Shown piece by piece: positions 41,975-53,145 of a stretch of 64,000 bases of DNA. The position numbers and the translations under genes are program-made. Origin of the DNA: Catonia carolina (taxonomy: Eukaryota > Arthropoda > Insecta > Hemiptera > Achilidae); assembly GCA_035578175.1 (NCBI GenBank), contig JAQMRL010000001.1, forward strand, positions 47,081,553 through 47,145,552, read 5' to 3'. The first letter of the stretch is position 1, and each line of letters opens with the position of its first letter. Under the pieces are notes generated by a model that was not told the DNA's origin, did not search any database, and worked only from the letters and a program-made list of their open reading frames with translations.

Positions 41975-42739
41975 ATAAAACATTAATAATAGTATAATAA
42001 TAATAATACTGTTATTTATCTATCTTTATTTCCATCCAGCCATAAAACATTAAACTCTTTTACGCCATTAAATATTTATTAGAAAACGCTTAAAAATTAT
42101 GAATCAATTAAAACCAAGAAAACTTAAGAAATATAATTCTTTTTCTAAATTAACGATATTTTTTGCAGTGATGAAACTATTAAAAACTAAACTTATATTG
42201 ATTTATAAGTTAGGAACTATTTTCAGTATTAATAATATTTTAAGTAAACTTTTATATGGAGTTAGTGTTCAAAGTTTTAGTTTGGTATTAACACAGAACT
42301 TTGGTATAGATAAGCTGTTAAAATCGTTTCTAATAGTATCCAACATAACTGTTTAATAAGGATATCTGTCAGTAATTATATCATCTATGTATTAACAGGG
42401 ATTAATTCAACTACATACTAGTTCGATAACACAAAGTGTACAATATTTCATATCTTACGTTTATAGTAAACAACGTAATTGCGCTTGCACGAGATTGCCA
42501 CCTCAGAATGTTGCAATAAAATTGGAACTGGTAACTGGTAAAATTATACATTATTGTAGTTTTTACAGTAGATGTTATACAGAAGACAATATTTAGCGCA
42601 GTAGTAAATCAAACAATCATAAATAACCAAAAGCATGTTTGTTCTTTCCTTATTCACCACTTAACACCAAAAGCATCTTATTCACCAAAAGCATGTTTGT
42701 TCTTTCCTTATTCGCCATTTGTCAGTGACAGAGGTTAAC
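41975..42739. other. AT-rich right flank of the retrovirus
   Basis: No gene is recognised. A small tandem repeat lies at 42626-42717. The frame at 42099-42356 has no recognisable domain. Confidence 0.5.
42626..42717 (+). repeat. tandem repeat, about 58-bp period
   Basis: ACCAAAAGCATGTTTGTTCT starts at 42626 and again at 42684, each copy running on to TTATTC. A shorter partial copy lies between them at about 42666. Confidence 0.8.
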
Positions 42740-43402
42740 AAAAAAGCCGTCGATAAAATACTTAGGAATCGTAATCGATTCCATGCTTCGTTGGGATGAG
42801 CACATTAACATCTTATGCAAGAAGCTTAGACGAGCCATTTATAATTTCAAGAAATTAAGACCAGTACTTAATGTTGGAATACTAAAAGTAGTATACTTTG
42901 CCATTATGCAGTCTTTTTGGCTTATGGTATAGTGGGTTGGGGTGGAGCAGCTCATTGCTATATGGAACCACTGATAAGAACACAAAGAAGTATTTTGAAG
43001 GTGATATCTAATAAACCGCGTAGATATTCAACGGAGCAGATATTTACAGATGTCAATCTCATGGATATAAGAGAACCGTACGTGAAAGAAATAATTAAAT
43101 GAATTTAAGTGAACGTAATTAACCTACAAAATAGAGGGCATCCGTACCACACACGAAACAGAGATCTGCTCTTATCGGAGAGAGCGAGAATTGCTCTTTA
43201 CCAGCGTCATTTTGAGTACTTGGCACCCAAAATATATAACCTGCTCCCGTTAGATTTTAAAAAAATGACGGGTTTAAAATTTCATGAGAAACTAAATAAA
43301 TGGATAGACAATACAGGTAGAGAGAAAATAACAAAAATTTTGTTATTTATAATCAATAATTTTATATTTCTGAGTTAATCGGGAACCAAGAAATAATAAT
43401 AA
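42740..43402 (+). pseudogene. LINE reverse-transcriptase C-terminus and tail
   Basis: Conceptual translation with frame changes gives YLGIVIDSMLRWDEHI, then FKKLRPVLNVGILKVVYFAI, AYGIVGWGGAAHCYMEPL, YHTRNRDLLL and LAPKIYNLLPLDFKK. This is the thumb and C-terminal region of a non-LTR reverse transcriptase, without the catalytic core. It ends GGGAACCAAG followed by AATAATAAT, probably the 3' tail. The 57055-57770 fragment shares the ALYQR..F..LAPKIYNLLP block and belongs to the same family. A frameshift occurs near 42915 and a stop near 43100. Confidence 0.75.
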
Positions 43403-44307
43403 TGGATGGTGGTAAATCTGCAGGTAAAGAGCATCATTTTAACAAATGGCGGACTGGAATTAATCCAGTAGGAGCTGCGGCCAAACTGGTCAAAAACCCC
43501 TTAACTTATCTTTTAAAATATATATAGATGTTTATTAGTACAGTCTTTAACCTTCGAAAATAACCATTTTATAAACTTCAAAAAAAAACTTTTTAGGAAT
43601 GATTATCTATAAAATATTCAGAAGTTACTAATTTTGAACTTAAAAGGCGTGGAAAATTAAAGGATAATAAAATATTTATACAAAATTTTAAGTAGAAGTA
43701 CTTATCGTTAAGTTTAGTAATGACGGAAGTAGAAAATGTAAGAGGTTTAAAGAGGTTTTGATCAAAGAAAGTATGGAAAAGTTCGCAATAGAGAGATCGT
43801 TAGAAAAGTAAGAAAAGATTTTGCCTACGATAAATAATAAGATTCAAAGTATAATATTGCTATAAACAGATAAGTTAATAGGTTCCTTTACTACTGGTTT
43901 TACGTTATAATTAAATTAGACTAAAAATATTTTAGAAACTATTTTATCTGAAATCAGTTTACTTGGAAAATATTTTTATTGAGTACCTAATGTTTTTCTA
44001 GCAAAATTTCTTTACGTAACTTTCACACTCTGTCATGGTGAGTGTGCACAAGCATATATAAACCTCTCCCAAAGACAAAAGTTGTCAAGTATCTCGATCT
44101 GACTTGTCATAAAAAACTTACCAAAAAATGTTTATTACTAAATTCCTGACTTAAACTTCTATATTCCCTTATTTCATAAACGATCAAAATTACCAGTGGC
44201 ACAAAATTTACTAGTATTTTTTTCTCTTTTGAAACCTATATGGTTTTACGGCTCACAATTCTACGGTTCAACTAAAAATTTAAATTTACAACGGATTCAG
44301 ACGGCCG
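43403..44307. other. AT-rich DNA, no gene seen
   Basis: Nothing recognised between the LINE tail and the tRNA-derived SINE. Confidence 0.5.
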
Positions 44308-44390
44308 GCCCGTTGGCGTAGTGATTAGCGCAACTGGCTTCTACGCCGGAGTCCCGAGTTCGATTCCCGATCAGACATTTCAATCAAAAA
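44308..44390 (+). repeat. tRNA-derived SINE head
   Basis: Starts GGCCGGCCCGTTGGCGTAGT, giving an A-box-like TGGCGTAGTGATTAGCGC, then an anticodon-stem-like block, and a B box in GAGTTCGATTCCC. This is an internal Pol III promoter of tRNA origin. The downstream body and tail could not be delimited; they may reach about 44560. It is not a functional tRNA gene because the acceptor ends do not pair properly. Confidence 0.7.
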
Positions 44391-45349
44391 AACATTACGC
44401 CTTATAGTACAGGCATCACTTTACGTTATAGTCGTGAGAAAGTAAGAAAGGAATTCCCATTCCACCACATCACGTGTAATACTAGCCGAACCGCATAACA
44501 ACGCCAGCTTGAACGCTACTACTCTGCTTGATATTATTAGCTACTATTACTCGTATAAGAAATTAAAACCAATGATACACCAGGTCCCTCTTTCACTTCC
44601 TGCTCAAAAAAACCTTATCACACTATTAATAATTTCACGACTTTGGCTATGCAAAACTTGACCTTTTTGCCGCCTTTATTTTTTCCCTATTTTCACTCAT
44701 TTATAAGAATTCAGAACTGACCCGAGTCAACGAAAAAGTAAACAGCTTTGAATAATAAAAGACACTACATTAGAAATTAATTCGATAAATAGCAATATAG
44801 TAAACGATAAAAATAAATACATGAGATGGAACAACAAAGATAGATTATAACATTTGTGCAGAATAACACTTCACTTCAATAACTAACTAATTAATTATAA
44901 CTAACTAATCGCTTCACAATACACTAAGGTTAGAACTCAACTACAAAATTGTCAAGTTGCACTACTCACGCACAGCCCTCTACTTAATAAATGAACTTTT
45001 CCATACAGTTTATTCCACCAGCTTAGACTGGCCCAAGACTCTGTGACGTCACTTTTTCCTCTTACAGAATATTTTCACTATAGTAACAATTTTCATACAG
45101 ATCTGCAAAATACCTTTCGTTCACAATTCCACCGAACACCTATAATAAACGCTTTCACAATTCACGTGAACACCCACTTGTACTTTCCATCTAACATCTA
45201 GCTGGAAATCCAACAATACGCTTAAAAAATTGGTGGAGCCCTACCCCTCTCATGACTATCATGTCGTTTCAACACAATCATTAAATTTACTTGTAACATT
45301 TTTACAGTTGAAAATTAATCATTTTTTTTTTATTATGCAACTGTATTTT
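44391..45349. other. SINE body or unassigned DNA
   Basis: Less A/T-rich than its surroundings up to about 44560. No protein-coding gene is recognised in the interval. Confidence 0.4.
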
Positions 45350-45885
45350 TTTTTTAACTTTTGAGACCTCAATGGATCACTTTAGCTCGTTTGGAAGTCG
45401 CTTTAAGTTTCTTATTAGCATGGTAGTGCCTCAGTTTTCGGCGCACATTTCCCGTTGTTTGTCTGTGTAGACCCTTACACCAACTTTCCGCTTCTTTGTG
45501 GTTCATTGGGTACATGTGATTTGATCAAATTTTTGTAGTATGGCGTCTCCTCCAACAGGTCCGTCATCGTTAGGTTGAGTTCGGCCATTTCCCTTTGGAC
45601 CTCTGTGATCCATGTGAAAGTGCTGGTTTTCCGTTTGGAGGCCAGAAATTTATCCAGAAGTTTCCTAAGTAACCTTGCCTGTGGAGTCTCATAATGTGCT
45701 CGACGAAAGATACGCGTTTTTTCCTCATCGCTATTGTAATAGATTCAATGTCTGTGTACAGCTGGTCGTTTGGTAAAAGTCTGTAGTGTCCGTCCAAAAA
45801 ATGTTTTTTATTGATGCAAATCCTAAGAATACTGCGCTTTAATTTTGTTAACTTTTCCTTGAGCTTGCCATCCCCATGCAATAGA
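45350..45885 (-). pseudogene. LINE reverse-transcriptase C-terminal fragment
   Basis: The minus strand from 45881 reads LKRSILRICINKKHFLDGHY, LLPNDQLYTDIESITIAMRK and RVSFVEHIMRL. This corresponds to the LRKIL...YRLR.N.ELY...E.I....RKRR..F.GH..RM pattern seen after the RT core of one arthropod LINE group. The first frame stops at 45570. Further C-terminal-like sequence continues in broken form to about 45370, and short A runs follow on the plus strand near 45880. There is no catalytic core. Confidence 0.6.
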
Positions 45886-46110
45886 AAAATAAAAAAAAAT
45901 AAACCGCGTTAATGGCTTTGAGGAGGTCACCACCCAGTGATAGCTCTCCAGGTAACGAAAAATGTTTTAAATGTAATGCAATATTTTTGTGCACGTAATT
46001 AATGTTACAGTTGCGTCAATGTATCATGTCTCTACTTCATCGGCGTTTAAGTGTCTTTGTTCAACTCCTGGTAGGTCTGGAGAACTCATGTTACATATTT
46101 AGGGTTTTTT

Positions 46111-46229
46111 ATGATTTTCAAAGTTGAAAATCATAGGATATGATTTACAATTCCTATGCATAGGAATTGTACCATGGGTAGTAGCAATCATAGGGTAGGC
46201 AATTGTACCGTAGGTTCACTGAACCTACG
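46111..46229. repeat. three perfect palindromes in 119 bp
   Basis: 46111-46134: 10-bp arms ATGATTTTCA / TGAAAATCAT around AAGT. 46147-46170: a 24-bp uninterrupted palindrome centred on CCTATGCATAGG. 46209-46229: arms CGTAGGTTCA / TGAACCTACG around one C. AATTGTACC also occurs twice (46166 and 46201). No element ends or target duplications were recognised around the cluster. Confidence 0.9.
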
Positions 46230-48674
46230 CACAAAACATAATTTTTAATACTAAACGAATAAATACCTATTTCAGTTTAAATAAACAATGACTCGAATAA
46301 AATATTTTATTTAGGTATTGGAGTCCTACCACTGGAATGCGTTTTATTTTAATTATTTGATTCTATATTTACATAAAAATTAATTTTATATTTGTATGTA
46401 TTTATACATTTCATATAGGCCTACGAGTATATTTTCAATAGTACTTATGATTTTCAATAATTTTTTATCACATCTGAAGAGGAAGAAATTAGGACACTTA
46501 TTTGGACTAAATTTTTAAACGCATAATAGGCTGCATAAATAAATAAATTTTTTGCAATATTTGTTTTAAAAAAATTTTGTTTAGTTTGTTTGTGAAGAGC
46601 CATTTTAGAGCACGTTAAGTAACTGAAGACATTAATTTTATGAAAGCGTTTTTTGCAGTTCATACTCTCTGCATTGTTTTTATAGGATTATTTGTTTTTT
46701 TCTGTTCTTCCAGTATTCTGTTTTTGCACTTCGCGGAAGAGGCAATTACAATAATTTGATGTAATTCATTACGAATCTCATTTTATTACAAATTTCTTAA
46801 TACCCTTTCTGACTTCTTTAAACCACACCACAACGATAAGATCGGCAACTTACATCTATTGGCTAGTGCCTAAAAATTTTGTTTTGTCATCAATCTATAC
46901 TTACAGGTGTCCGTAAAATGTTAGTCTTTGTTTCCTGTTCGTTTTCATTAATTGTTGTTTTTGTTGTACAATTCTTTTCGTTCTTGTAACTTCGGACCCA
47001 TTTTCTTATGAAGGGTTTGCCTCTCAAATTTGTTTAGTTGATTTAAAATTACCAATTAATTTAACTTTTTATTCATGAACAACTATAGTAGAAATGTTTA
47101 ACATTGTGTACGTTGTAAAGATTTTCGACATTCTACCTAAGAATTGAATTCGGTACCTTGAACTTTCAGGTTTAGTACTCTACAAGATAAACACAAAGGT
47201 GCAAAAATTAACTGTTGTATTAAATGATGTTAAAAAATTGTAACTAACATGTAGTTTTATGAGTAATTATTAAAACGCAATTAAAGAAAATCAAAGCATT
47301 AAAATGAAATCTATTACATAAATAGTTACAAGTACAGTGCAGGAATTGAAATTACAGCTGTTATGTTATTTGTAATACCGGATTAATTTTTAATAAATTA
47401 AAATATATCTACTAAAACAATTGTAACTTGGTTAATCTTTTAGGGAAGGAGTCATTTGTTCTTTTGAGGTGAAATTACTTTTGAATCCCTATAATATAGT
47501 TTTTGTGTATGTGTGCTATTAAATGTCTGTATTTGTGTGGAAAGGGGAAGAGTGAAAATAGTGGAAATAGAGCGCACAACACCATACCTTATTGCAATTG
47601 CGGTTAACAATGGGTCACCCAGGACTAATTTAATTAAGCCACAAAATGTTAAGATCCCTTTCCGAGAGATCCCCTTACGTTACCGGATCCAAATGTGACC
47701 GTGTCCAGCTCTGTTACATTTCTCTGTGTTTAAAGTACATATCTATTTAATAGAAGGAGATGGAGAGAAAGAGCGACATCGTTATATAGAAGGGAAGAGA
47801 AAAAGAGAGAGATGTATCATTGAAAGTGTTAAGTGTAATGGGGTAAAGAGAGAAATAAAAGGGAGGTTTACGAAAGTTTAAATTTAGGATAACTCCTGTT
47901 ATTCTCCTTTCTGTCTCTTCCTGTATCCCACTGTGTTTCTAGTATTTTAATAGAGTGAACGCAAATAGGGAGAGCTTCTAATTCGTGGAAATTTCCTCCA
48001 TTAATTCAACTTAAATGTTTCCCCTTATTGGTTTTATGCGTGTGTTTGTTTACTGTTACACAGGTAAGTTACATTATTGTATTTTGTTCCTTCCTACTAA
48101 TTTAATGCATTTTATGTTCTCTACCTGTTAACATTATTGCAACTATTTTTATGTTGTTATTTTTTTAAATTAATTCTTATAAGTAACAATTTTGATTTTT
48201 AATTTTTAAACGTGTATACAGATAAAGATATAATATTCTGCAATGTTTATTTAAAGATACAAATGTTTCTTAGAGCTTTAAGTTGTGTTGCACATTGCAA
48301 AGTGGAAGGTGCCGGGTTGGATTCCTGACAAGGGTTTGAAATTATTTCATTTTAAAACTTACCAAATCCGTACCGCAACCAATAAGTATCGCTAATTATC
48401 TAAGACGTTGAAGGGATTTTGAATGAATTAAAACGAAAATACCCAATGGTCAATGAAAATTTTTCATTTTAATTTATTGTAATATTGTGCATAGATATTT
48501 TTATAAATGGTAAATCTTTATTTAAAAATGAGTGACCTCAGAAAAAAATTAAAAAAATGATAAAGTAACTATTTTAATTTTTCTAGAACTTTAAATTTTA
48601 GACTGACCTTCAAACGACGATGAGAGCTTATTAAGTGCATATCAAATTGGATCTAAATTTTTAAGGAGTTTATA
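46230..48674. other. unassigned DNA, partly purine-rich
   Basis: No coding gene is recognised. Positions 47755-47870 are purine-rich (GAGAGAAAGAG words). Positions 48285-48345 contain GTGCCGGGTTGGATTCC, which resembles a Pol III B box and may be a decayed SINE head. Confidence 0.45.
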
Positions 48675-48676
48675 CA

Positions 48677-48790
48677 ACTGTATTAACAACTACTACATGA
48701 AACATTATTATTTAATATTTATTTAAACTTGTGTATGTTTTATGTTAATATGAATTGTTGACATTGTTAATATCGTTATAATAGGCTAAA
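48677..48790 (+). repeat. local direct duplication, copy 1
   Basis: Starts ACTGTATTAACAACTACTAC and ends with the TTAATATCGTTATAATAGG block. Partner at 49040-49198. Confidence 0.8.
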
Positions 48791-49039
48791 ATTTAGTATG
48801 CGTAAAAATGAATTGGTTTTTTTATAAACGTATAAAAATAATTATGTAGATTTATCAAATTTTCTCTACATAATAATTTAGATTTTATTTAGTTTAAGTT
48901 GGCAATTTAGTTTAGCATAGAATTTCCGCAAAAGCTAAGCCTATGAAAGAGTTGGAAAATTACTTATAAAAGATTTATATTTTGTATATTTATTCTTGAT
49001 AAATAAAAAAAAACTTATTAAACGGTAAATGCATAAAAA

Positions 49040-49198
49040 ACTGTATTAACAACTACTACATTGAACATTATTATTTAATATTTATTTAAACTTATGTGTA
49101 TTTTATGTTAATTTGAATTTGTTATATCTGTATAGTAGCCATTAATACCGTTTCCAAAATAATTAAAATTGACATTGTTAATATCGTTGTAATAGGTT
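49040..49198 (+). repeat. local direct duplication, copy 2
   Basis: Same sequence as 48677-48790, with about 45 extra bases in the middle. The copies start 363 bp apart. A segmental duplication followed by an indel would explain it. Confidence 0.8.
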
Positions 49199-50046
49199 AA
49201 TACTTGATAGATACGTTTAAAAAGTTTTTTTAGATAATTCATAGATTGTTGTAGCATGATTTTCGTAAGGAGTGCGCTGGGAAAATCATGCGACTGCATT
49301 AGTATAGTCTTGTACGTACTACAATAGTGCAGTGTATGTAATCAACAATGGAACAGCATGCCTAGAAAATACAATGTGTGTTGTCAATTTTCAGAAGTAC
49401 TCTGACTGTACATCTAACTAGCTGTAGGTCGGAGGAGTATGCAGGGTCCAAGTCAAGTAAGCGCATGCGTAGCTCAGCGCTCACAGCAATTGACTTGGCC
49501 TTTATCAGCAATAATTAATTACGAGCATATTGTTTATCTTTAAGTTAAATTTTATTAATCCTTCTAGATTTCTGGCCATATTCCATGTCAGCGGTATATT
49601 AAATAATTTTTTATTTACCTATATTTACAAAACAGTAAGTTTTTAATAAGATTAATATTATATTAATTTTATGATGTTATCTTTAGTTATATGTTTGTGC
49701 TCATTATAATACACCAATTTATTTTGTAACGAGTGTACGTTTATTTTACGCAGGTGAATAAGAACCAACTCCTTTGGGGTTTGCAGCAACAATAATGTGA
49801 GATAGGCCGACTGATTCTATGGAGAAGTTTAGCGATATCAAATGTTGGTTTCCGGAACATTACTTCGCAATCCCCGAGGATTTTTCTTTTATTCTTTATT
49901 CTACGATACCTTGTGTTCTTTCTATAGTATAATACGTAGTGGCTAAACGTATTACAAGATAAACCAAAATTGCACCTTTTCATCTTAAAAAAATAATCTT
50001 TCATATGAGAAATACAAAAAAAAATCTAGTGTGAAACACTCACACA
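49199..50046. other. AT-rich DNA, no gene seen
   Basis: Nothing recognised. Confidence 0.5.
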
Positions 50047-50951
50047 ACTTTCTCTTGCCGGTGCAAATAATTAACAATATAACCTAACATTAGTAATAAA
50101 ACATTAGATTTGAACAAGAAAACTAACCTCAATAAACATAATCTAATTTTAAGCATGAGTGAAAGACGCAAAGTGAAAATCTACCTTAGTTTGGCTTAAA
50201 AATACGGAAAATCACTCTTACACGCTAAACTAGGCTCTGTAGAGAATAATCCTTTAAATAAAAGTTGTAGATCTTTTAATTTCCTATAAATTTGATTGAT
50301 ATACTTTTGTCGTAAAATGCTTGCTAAGGCCGAAATCCTAAAAAAATCGATTTTTCCACGTTTTCGTGAAAAGAAAAAAACAGAAAATCGCTAATTACCG
50401 CTAAAGTTAGCATTATACAAAAAAATGTTAGCAATAAAAGTTGTAGGATTTTAAAATTCTCTACTTTTTTATTATATAAATTTTTGCACTAAAATGCATA
50501 TTGAAGCCGTAATCTTAAAAAAGGATTTTTTTTACGTGAAAACAGCCTCATAATGAATTTCAACAGATATTGCGCCTACCCTTAAAGAGCATTAAAAATG
50601 TAATAAATGAGGCGATTTAAAAAAACCGTAGGACCAGTTTTTGAGAAAATTGCAAAAAAGTGAAAAATTACACGAATGAACTACTACTTCAAGTTGACCG
50701 ATTTTGATGAATATGTTTGTGTCGGGTTCGGTAGTGGTGTCTAACTTAAGTTTCAAGTTTCAAGTTTCTACAATGTTCCGTTCTTGAAATATTCTGTTCA
50801 TACACATACACACACAGACCAATCGCTAAAAAACATGTTTTTGGGGTTCAGGGGGTCTGAAAACGTGTAGATCCAGTGAAAATTCGATTTTGAAAAATCG
50901 ACATGAAAACAATACTTTCCTTCCTATATATTCATATAGGCAAGAGAAAGT
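50047..50951. mobile_element. MITE-like element with 13-bp terminal inverted repeats
   Basis: Ends ACTTTCTCTTGCC (50047-50059) and GGCAAGAGAAAGT (50939-50951) are exact reverse complements. The right end also folds on itself: TACTTTC (50913-50919) and TATATA pair with TATAGG and GAGAAAGTA. The interior is noncoding and A/T-rich, with TTTCAAG repeats. No clear target duplication was found, so the superfamily is unknown. Confidence 0.6.
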
Positions 50952-50994
50952 AAAAAAGGTAGTCAGTCTGTGGTTGTTTAGCTAAGATCCAGGT

Positions 50995-51401
50995 AGACGT
51001 GAGATCTATATATATAAGCGAGTTTGATCTACAGCTCCAGCCGCTTCTCGCATCCCATCTGCCATCTCTCTCGGTTCATCCAGTCCCCCTCCACAAGATT
51101 TCTATTCCTCATATCGGAATACACATGCTTGTTCCACAGTTCGGGCGGTCTTCCTCTTCTTCTTCTTCCAGGTGGATCCCAATTCAGCATTCTCTTGGGC
51201 CACCTTTCATCTCTCATCCTCTGTGTATGTCCCAACCATATAAGGCGCTTCTTCTTAATTTGCTCCACTGTTGTATCCATTTTCCCCATTCTGTTCCTTA
51301 TCTCCGAATTTCGTACTCGATCCATCCTTGAAACACAACTACTCCGGCGCAAGAAATCCATCTCCACAGCACAGGACGCTTTGGAGAAGACGTGAGATCT
51401 A
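50995..51401 (-). mobile_element. 5'-truncated LINE fragment with 14-bp target duplication
   Basis: AGACGTGAGATCTA occurs exactly at 50995-51008 and 51388-51401. Between the copies lie 379 bp which, on the minus strand, encode an RT C-terminus and end in a short TA repeat instead of poly-A. This is a clean retrotransposition footprint of a heavily truncated copy. Confidence 0.85.
51029..51387 (-). pseudogene. LINE reverse-transcriptase C-terminus (truncated)
   Basis: The minus-strand frame reads MDFLRRSSCVSRMDRVRNSE, then KKKRLIWLGHTQRM, ERWPKRMLNWDPPGRRRRGR and PPELW. This is the post-RT region of the same LINE group as 63205-63993 (shared M.FLR, R.D.vRN..IR and GH.QRM...GRPRR.W order). The catalytic RT core was never copied into this site; the end at 51387 is a truncation, not a mutation. 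The frame itself is uninterrupted. Confidence 0.75.
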
Positions 51402-51775
51402 CTGGATGGTAACTCCTAATGGTTCACTTTCTTTACTTTTGAGCCAAGAAAAGACAGAAAACACTGACTTTTGGCCGAAACGGGATAAACTCATCATGTC
51501 TACTCTAGAACATGATTGCGCCATAGTAAAGTAGACGCATTCCCTCGCACCATAATTATAAAACTGTGTAGATAGTAATTGCAAAAATTAATAAAAGTAA
51601 TTTATGTAATATATTTCTTTTGTTTCTTGGTTATGTAATTGTTAAATGGGGAAAAATGTAGTTATTATTCTTTATTAATGAAAGTCGATAATTGTAAAAT
51701 TCAGCCAAATTTATTCCTTTGTTATTGATTGTTCGAAACTTAGAGTATTACATTTTTTTAGTATTTTATTGGCGC
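51402..51775. other. AT-rich DNA, no gene seen
   Basis: Nothing recognised between the LINE fragment and the piggyBac element. Confidence 0.5.
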
Positions 51776-51779
51776 TTAA

Positions 51780-52782
51780 CCCTAGAATGGTGGAGTGGAG
51801 TAAATCTTACGCATATTACGTCAACAACGCTTGCCCCTCCATATCAGTAGGCTACACCACCCTTATCTTCCAGATATGCTATAAGGAGTTAGTTGACCGT
51901 TGTCTCGTAACGAAATCGTATCTAATTACTGCGTATATTTATGGTACTGGTGCCTTTAACAAAAGCTAGTGAGTATTTTTTTCGCATCTCCACTTATACA
52001 CGATAATTTTAATACGTAATTTTTTTGCATCTCCACCGATGCTGTATATGTTATGCGTATAAATTTACGTATAACCACTAATAGAGCATTATAATTTTTT
52101 ATGTTTGTAATACCATTTTATTTATATGTACAGTAACTGCCTTCAAACCTTTCAAACCTTTGCGAACTGCAATTCAAGCAGTATTTGGTGTAAAGGAACC
52201 GGTAATAAATGTTACGTGCCAAGAAGAAAAAGCTCCAAGGAAGTACTGCAGTGAGTGTTCATACACAAAAAGAAGACATAGAACTACATACTGTCTTTTT
52301 TGCTGCAAACCTATATGCGGCGAACATCAAAAGAAAATATGTTTTGGTTGTGCAACAAACTGCCAGAATAAGTAGCCCCAGCAACAAAAACACTCTGTTT
52401 GACTTTCGTGTTCACTTATTTGTATAATTTTATTTATTTCATTTTACTACTTTATTTTTCCTACTTTTAGGATCTTAATTTCGTCTACTATCTGGGGTTT
52501 TATAAAGTATTTTGCACAGTTGATGTTAGTAAATAAAATATTTTCAAGCTACATAAATAGAATAAAAGAGCTTGGTGATTTACTGAGAAATCTTTGTAAC
52601 TATTCACCAATATTTGTCGAAATTTAAACAAAACCAACAAAAAAGAGATAAAAAACATATGAAAACCCAAATGTTTCAAAAAAAAAATTCACAACAAAAT
52701 TTTCCCAGGAAAATCACCAAGTGAGTAAATTTTTCGCATCTCCACCAATAATAGCTCACAGAATAGCCCCACCGTTCTAGGG
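51780..52782 (+). mobile_element. internally deleted piggyBac transposon
   Basis: A 1003-bp element flanked by TTAA on both sides (51776-51779 and 52783-52786), the piggyBac target site. The ends begin CCCTAGAATGGTGG and, from the right, CCCTAGAACGGTGG; the CCCTAGAA start is the piggyBac terminal signature. The 3' part of a transposase survives at 52133-52375. Three copies of a TTTTT(C/T)GCATCTCCAC repeat lie near 51976, 52022 and 52730. It is non-autonomous. Confidence 0.9.
52133..52375 (+). pseudogene. piggyBac transposase C-terminal zinc-finger fragment
   Basis: The last 80 or so codons of a piggyBac transposase. The Cys-rich domain reads CSECSYTKRRHRTTYC, CKPICGEH and CFGC, matching the C-terminal zinc-binding domain that recognises the element ends. 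It terminates in NCQNK then TAG. The catalytic DDD core and N-terminus are absent. It has no start of its own, although a frame from 52160 could in principle be translated. Whether it produces a small DNA-binding protein is unknown. Confidence 0.8.
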
Positions 52783-52940
52783 TTAAACGATAGTTTAGCG
52801 TCAACAGCATAGTCATTAGTAACCACAGTGGGTTATAGAATATGAAGGTGGGTATTTACTTTTTCATACGTAAGTTCATTCCGTATAACTTTAGAACTGG
52901 TGTAAACAAATCTTAATGAGCGTACAGTTGAAAAAATGCA

Positions 52941-53145
52941 AATGGAGTGATTATTATTTTTTTTTTTTTTTTTTTTTTTTTTGGTTTAACGTCCGACTGT
53001 TTTGCAAATTGCTGCTAATGCAGACGGTGAAGGATGAAATGAATTTTTTGTAACGTATGAAAAAATGCCATGCCCGAGTGGGATTCGAACCCAAGACCGC
53101 GTGATGAGAGGCGAGCACGCCTCTCATGAAATAATGGAGTGATTA
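52941..53145 (-). mobile_element. tRNA-derived SINE with 13-bp target duplication
   Basis: AATGGAGTGATTA is found at 52941-52953 and 53133-53145. The body between (179 bp) is on the minus strand: a tRNA-like head with B box GGTTCGAATCCCA, a short body, an end of GGACGTTAAACC, and a poly-A tail (T run from about 52957 to 52982). The 5' head is abnormal: instead of an A box it has a 10-bp perfect inverted repeat, ATGAGAGGCG / CGCCTCTCAT (53104-53127). Confidence 0.88.

Noticed and set aside
44308..44390. A true tRNA gene
   Set aside because: A and B boxes are present, but the ends do not form an acceptor stem and the upstream GGCCGGCCC is a common SINE head.
50745..50770. TTTCAAG triple repeat as a regulatory site
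   Set aside because: Short tandem repeat inside the MITE-like element; chance slippage explains it.
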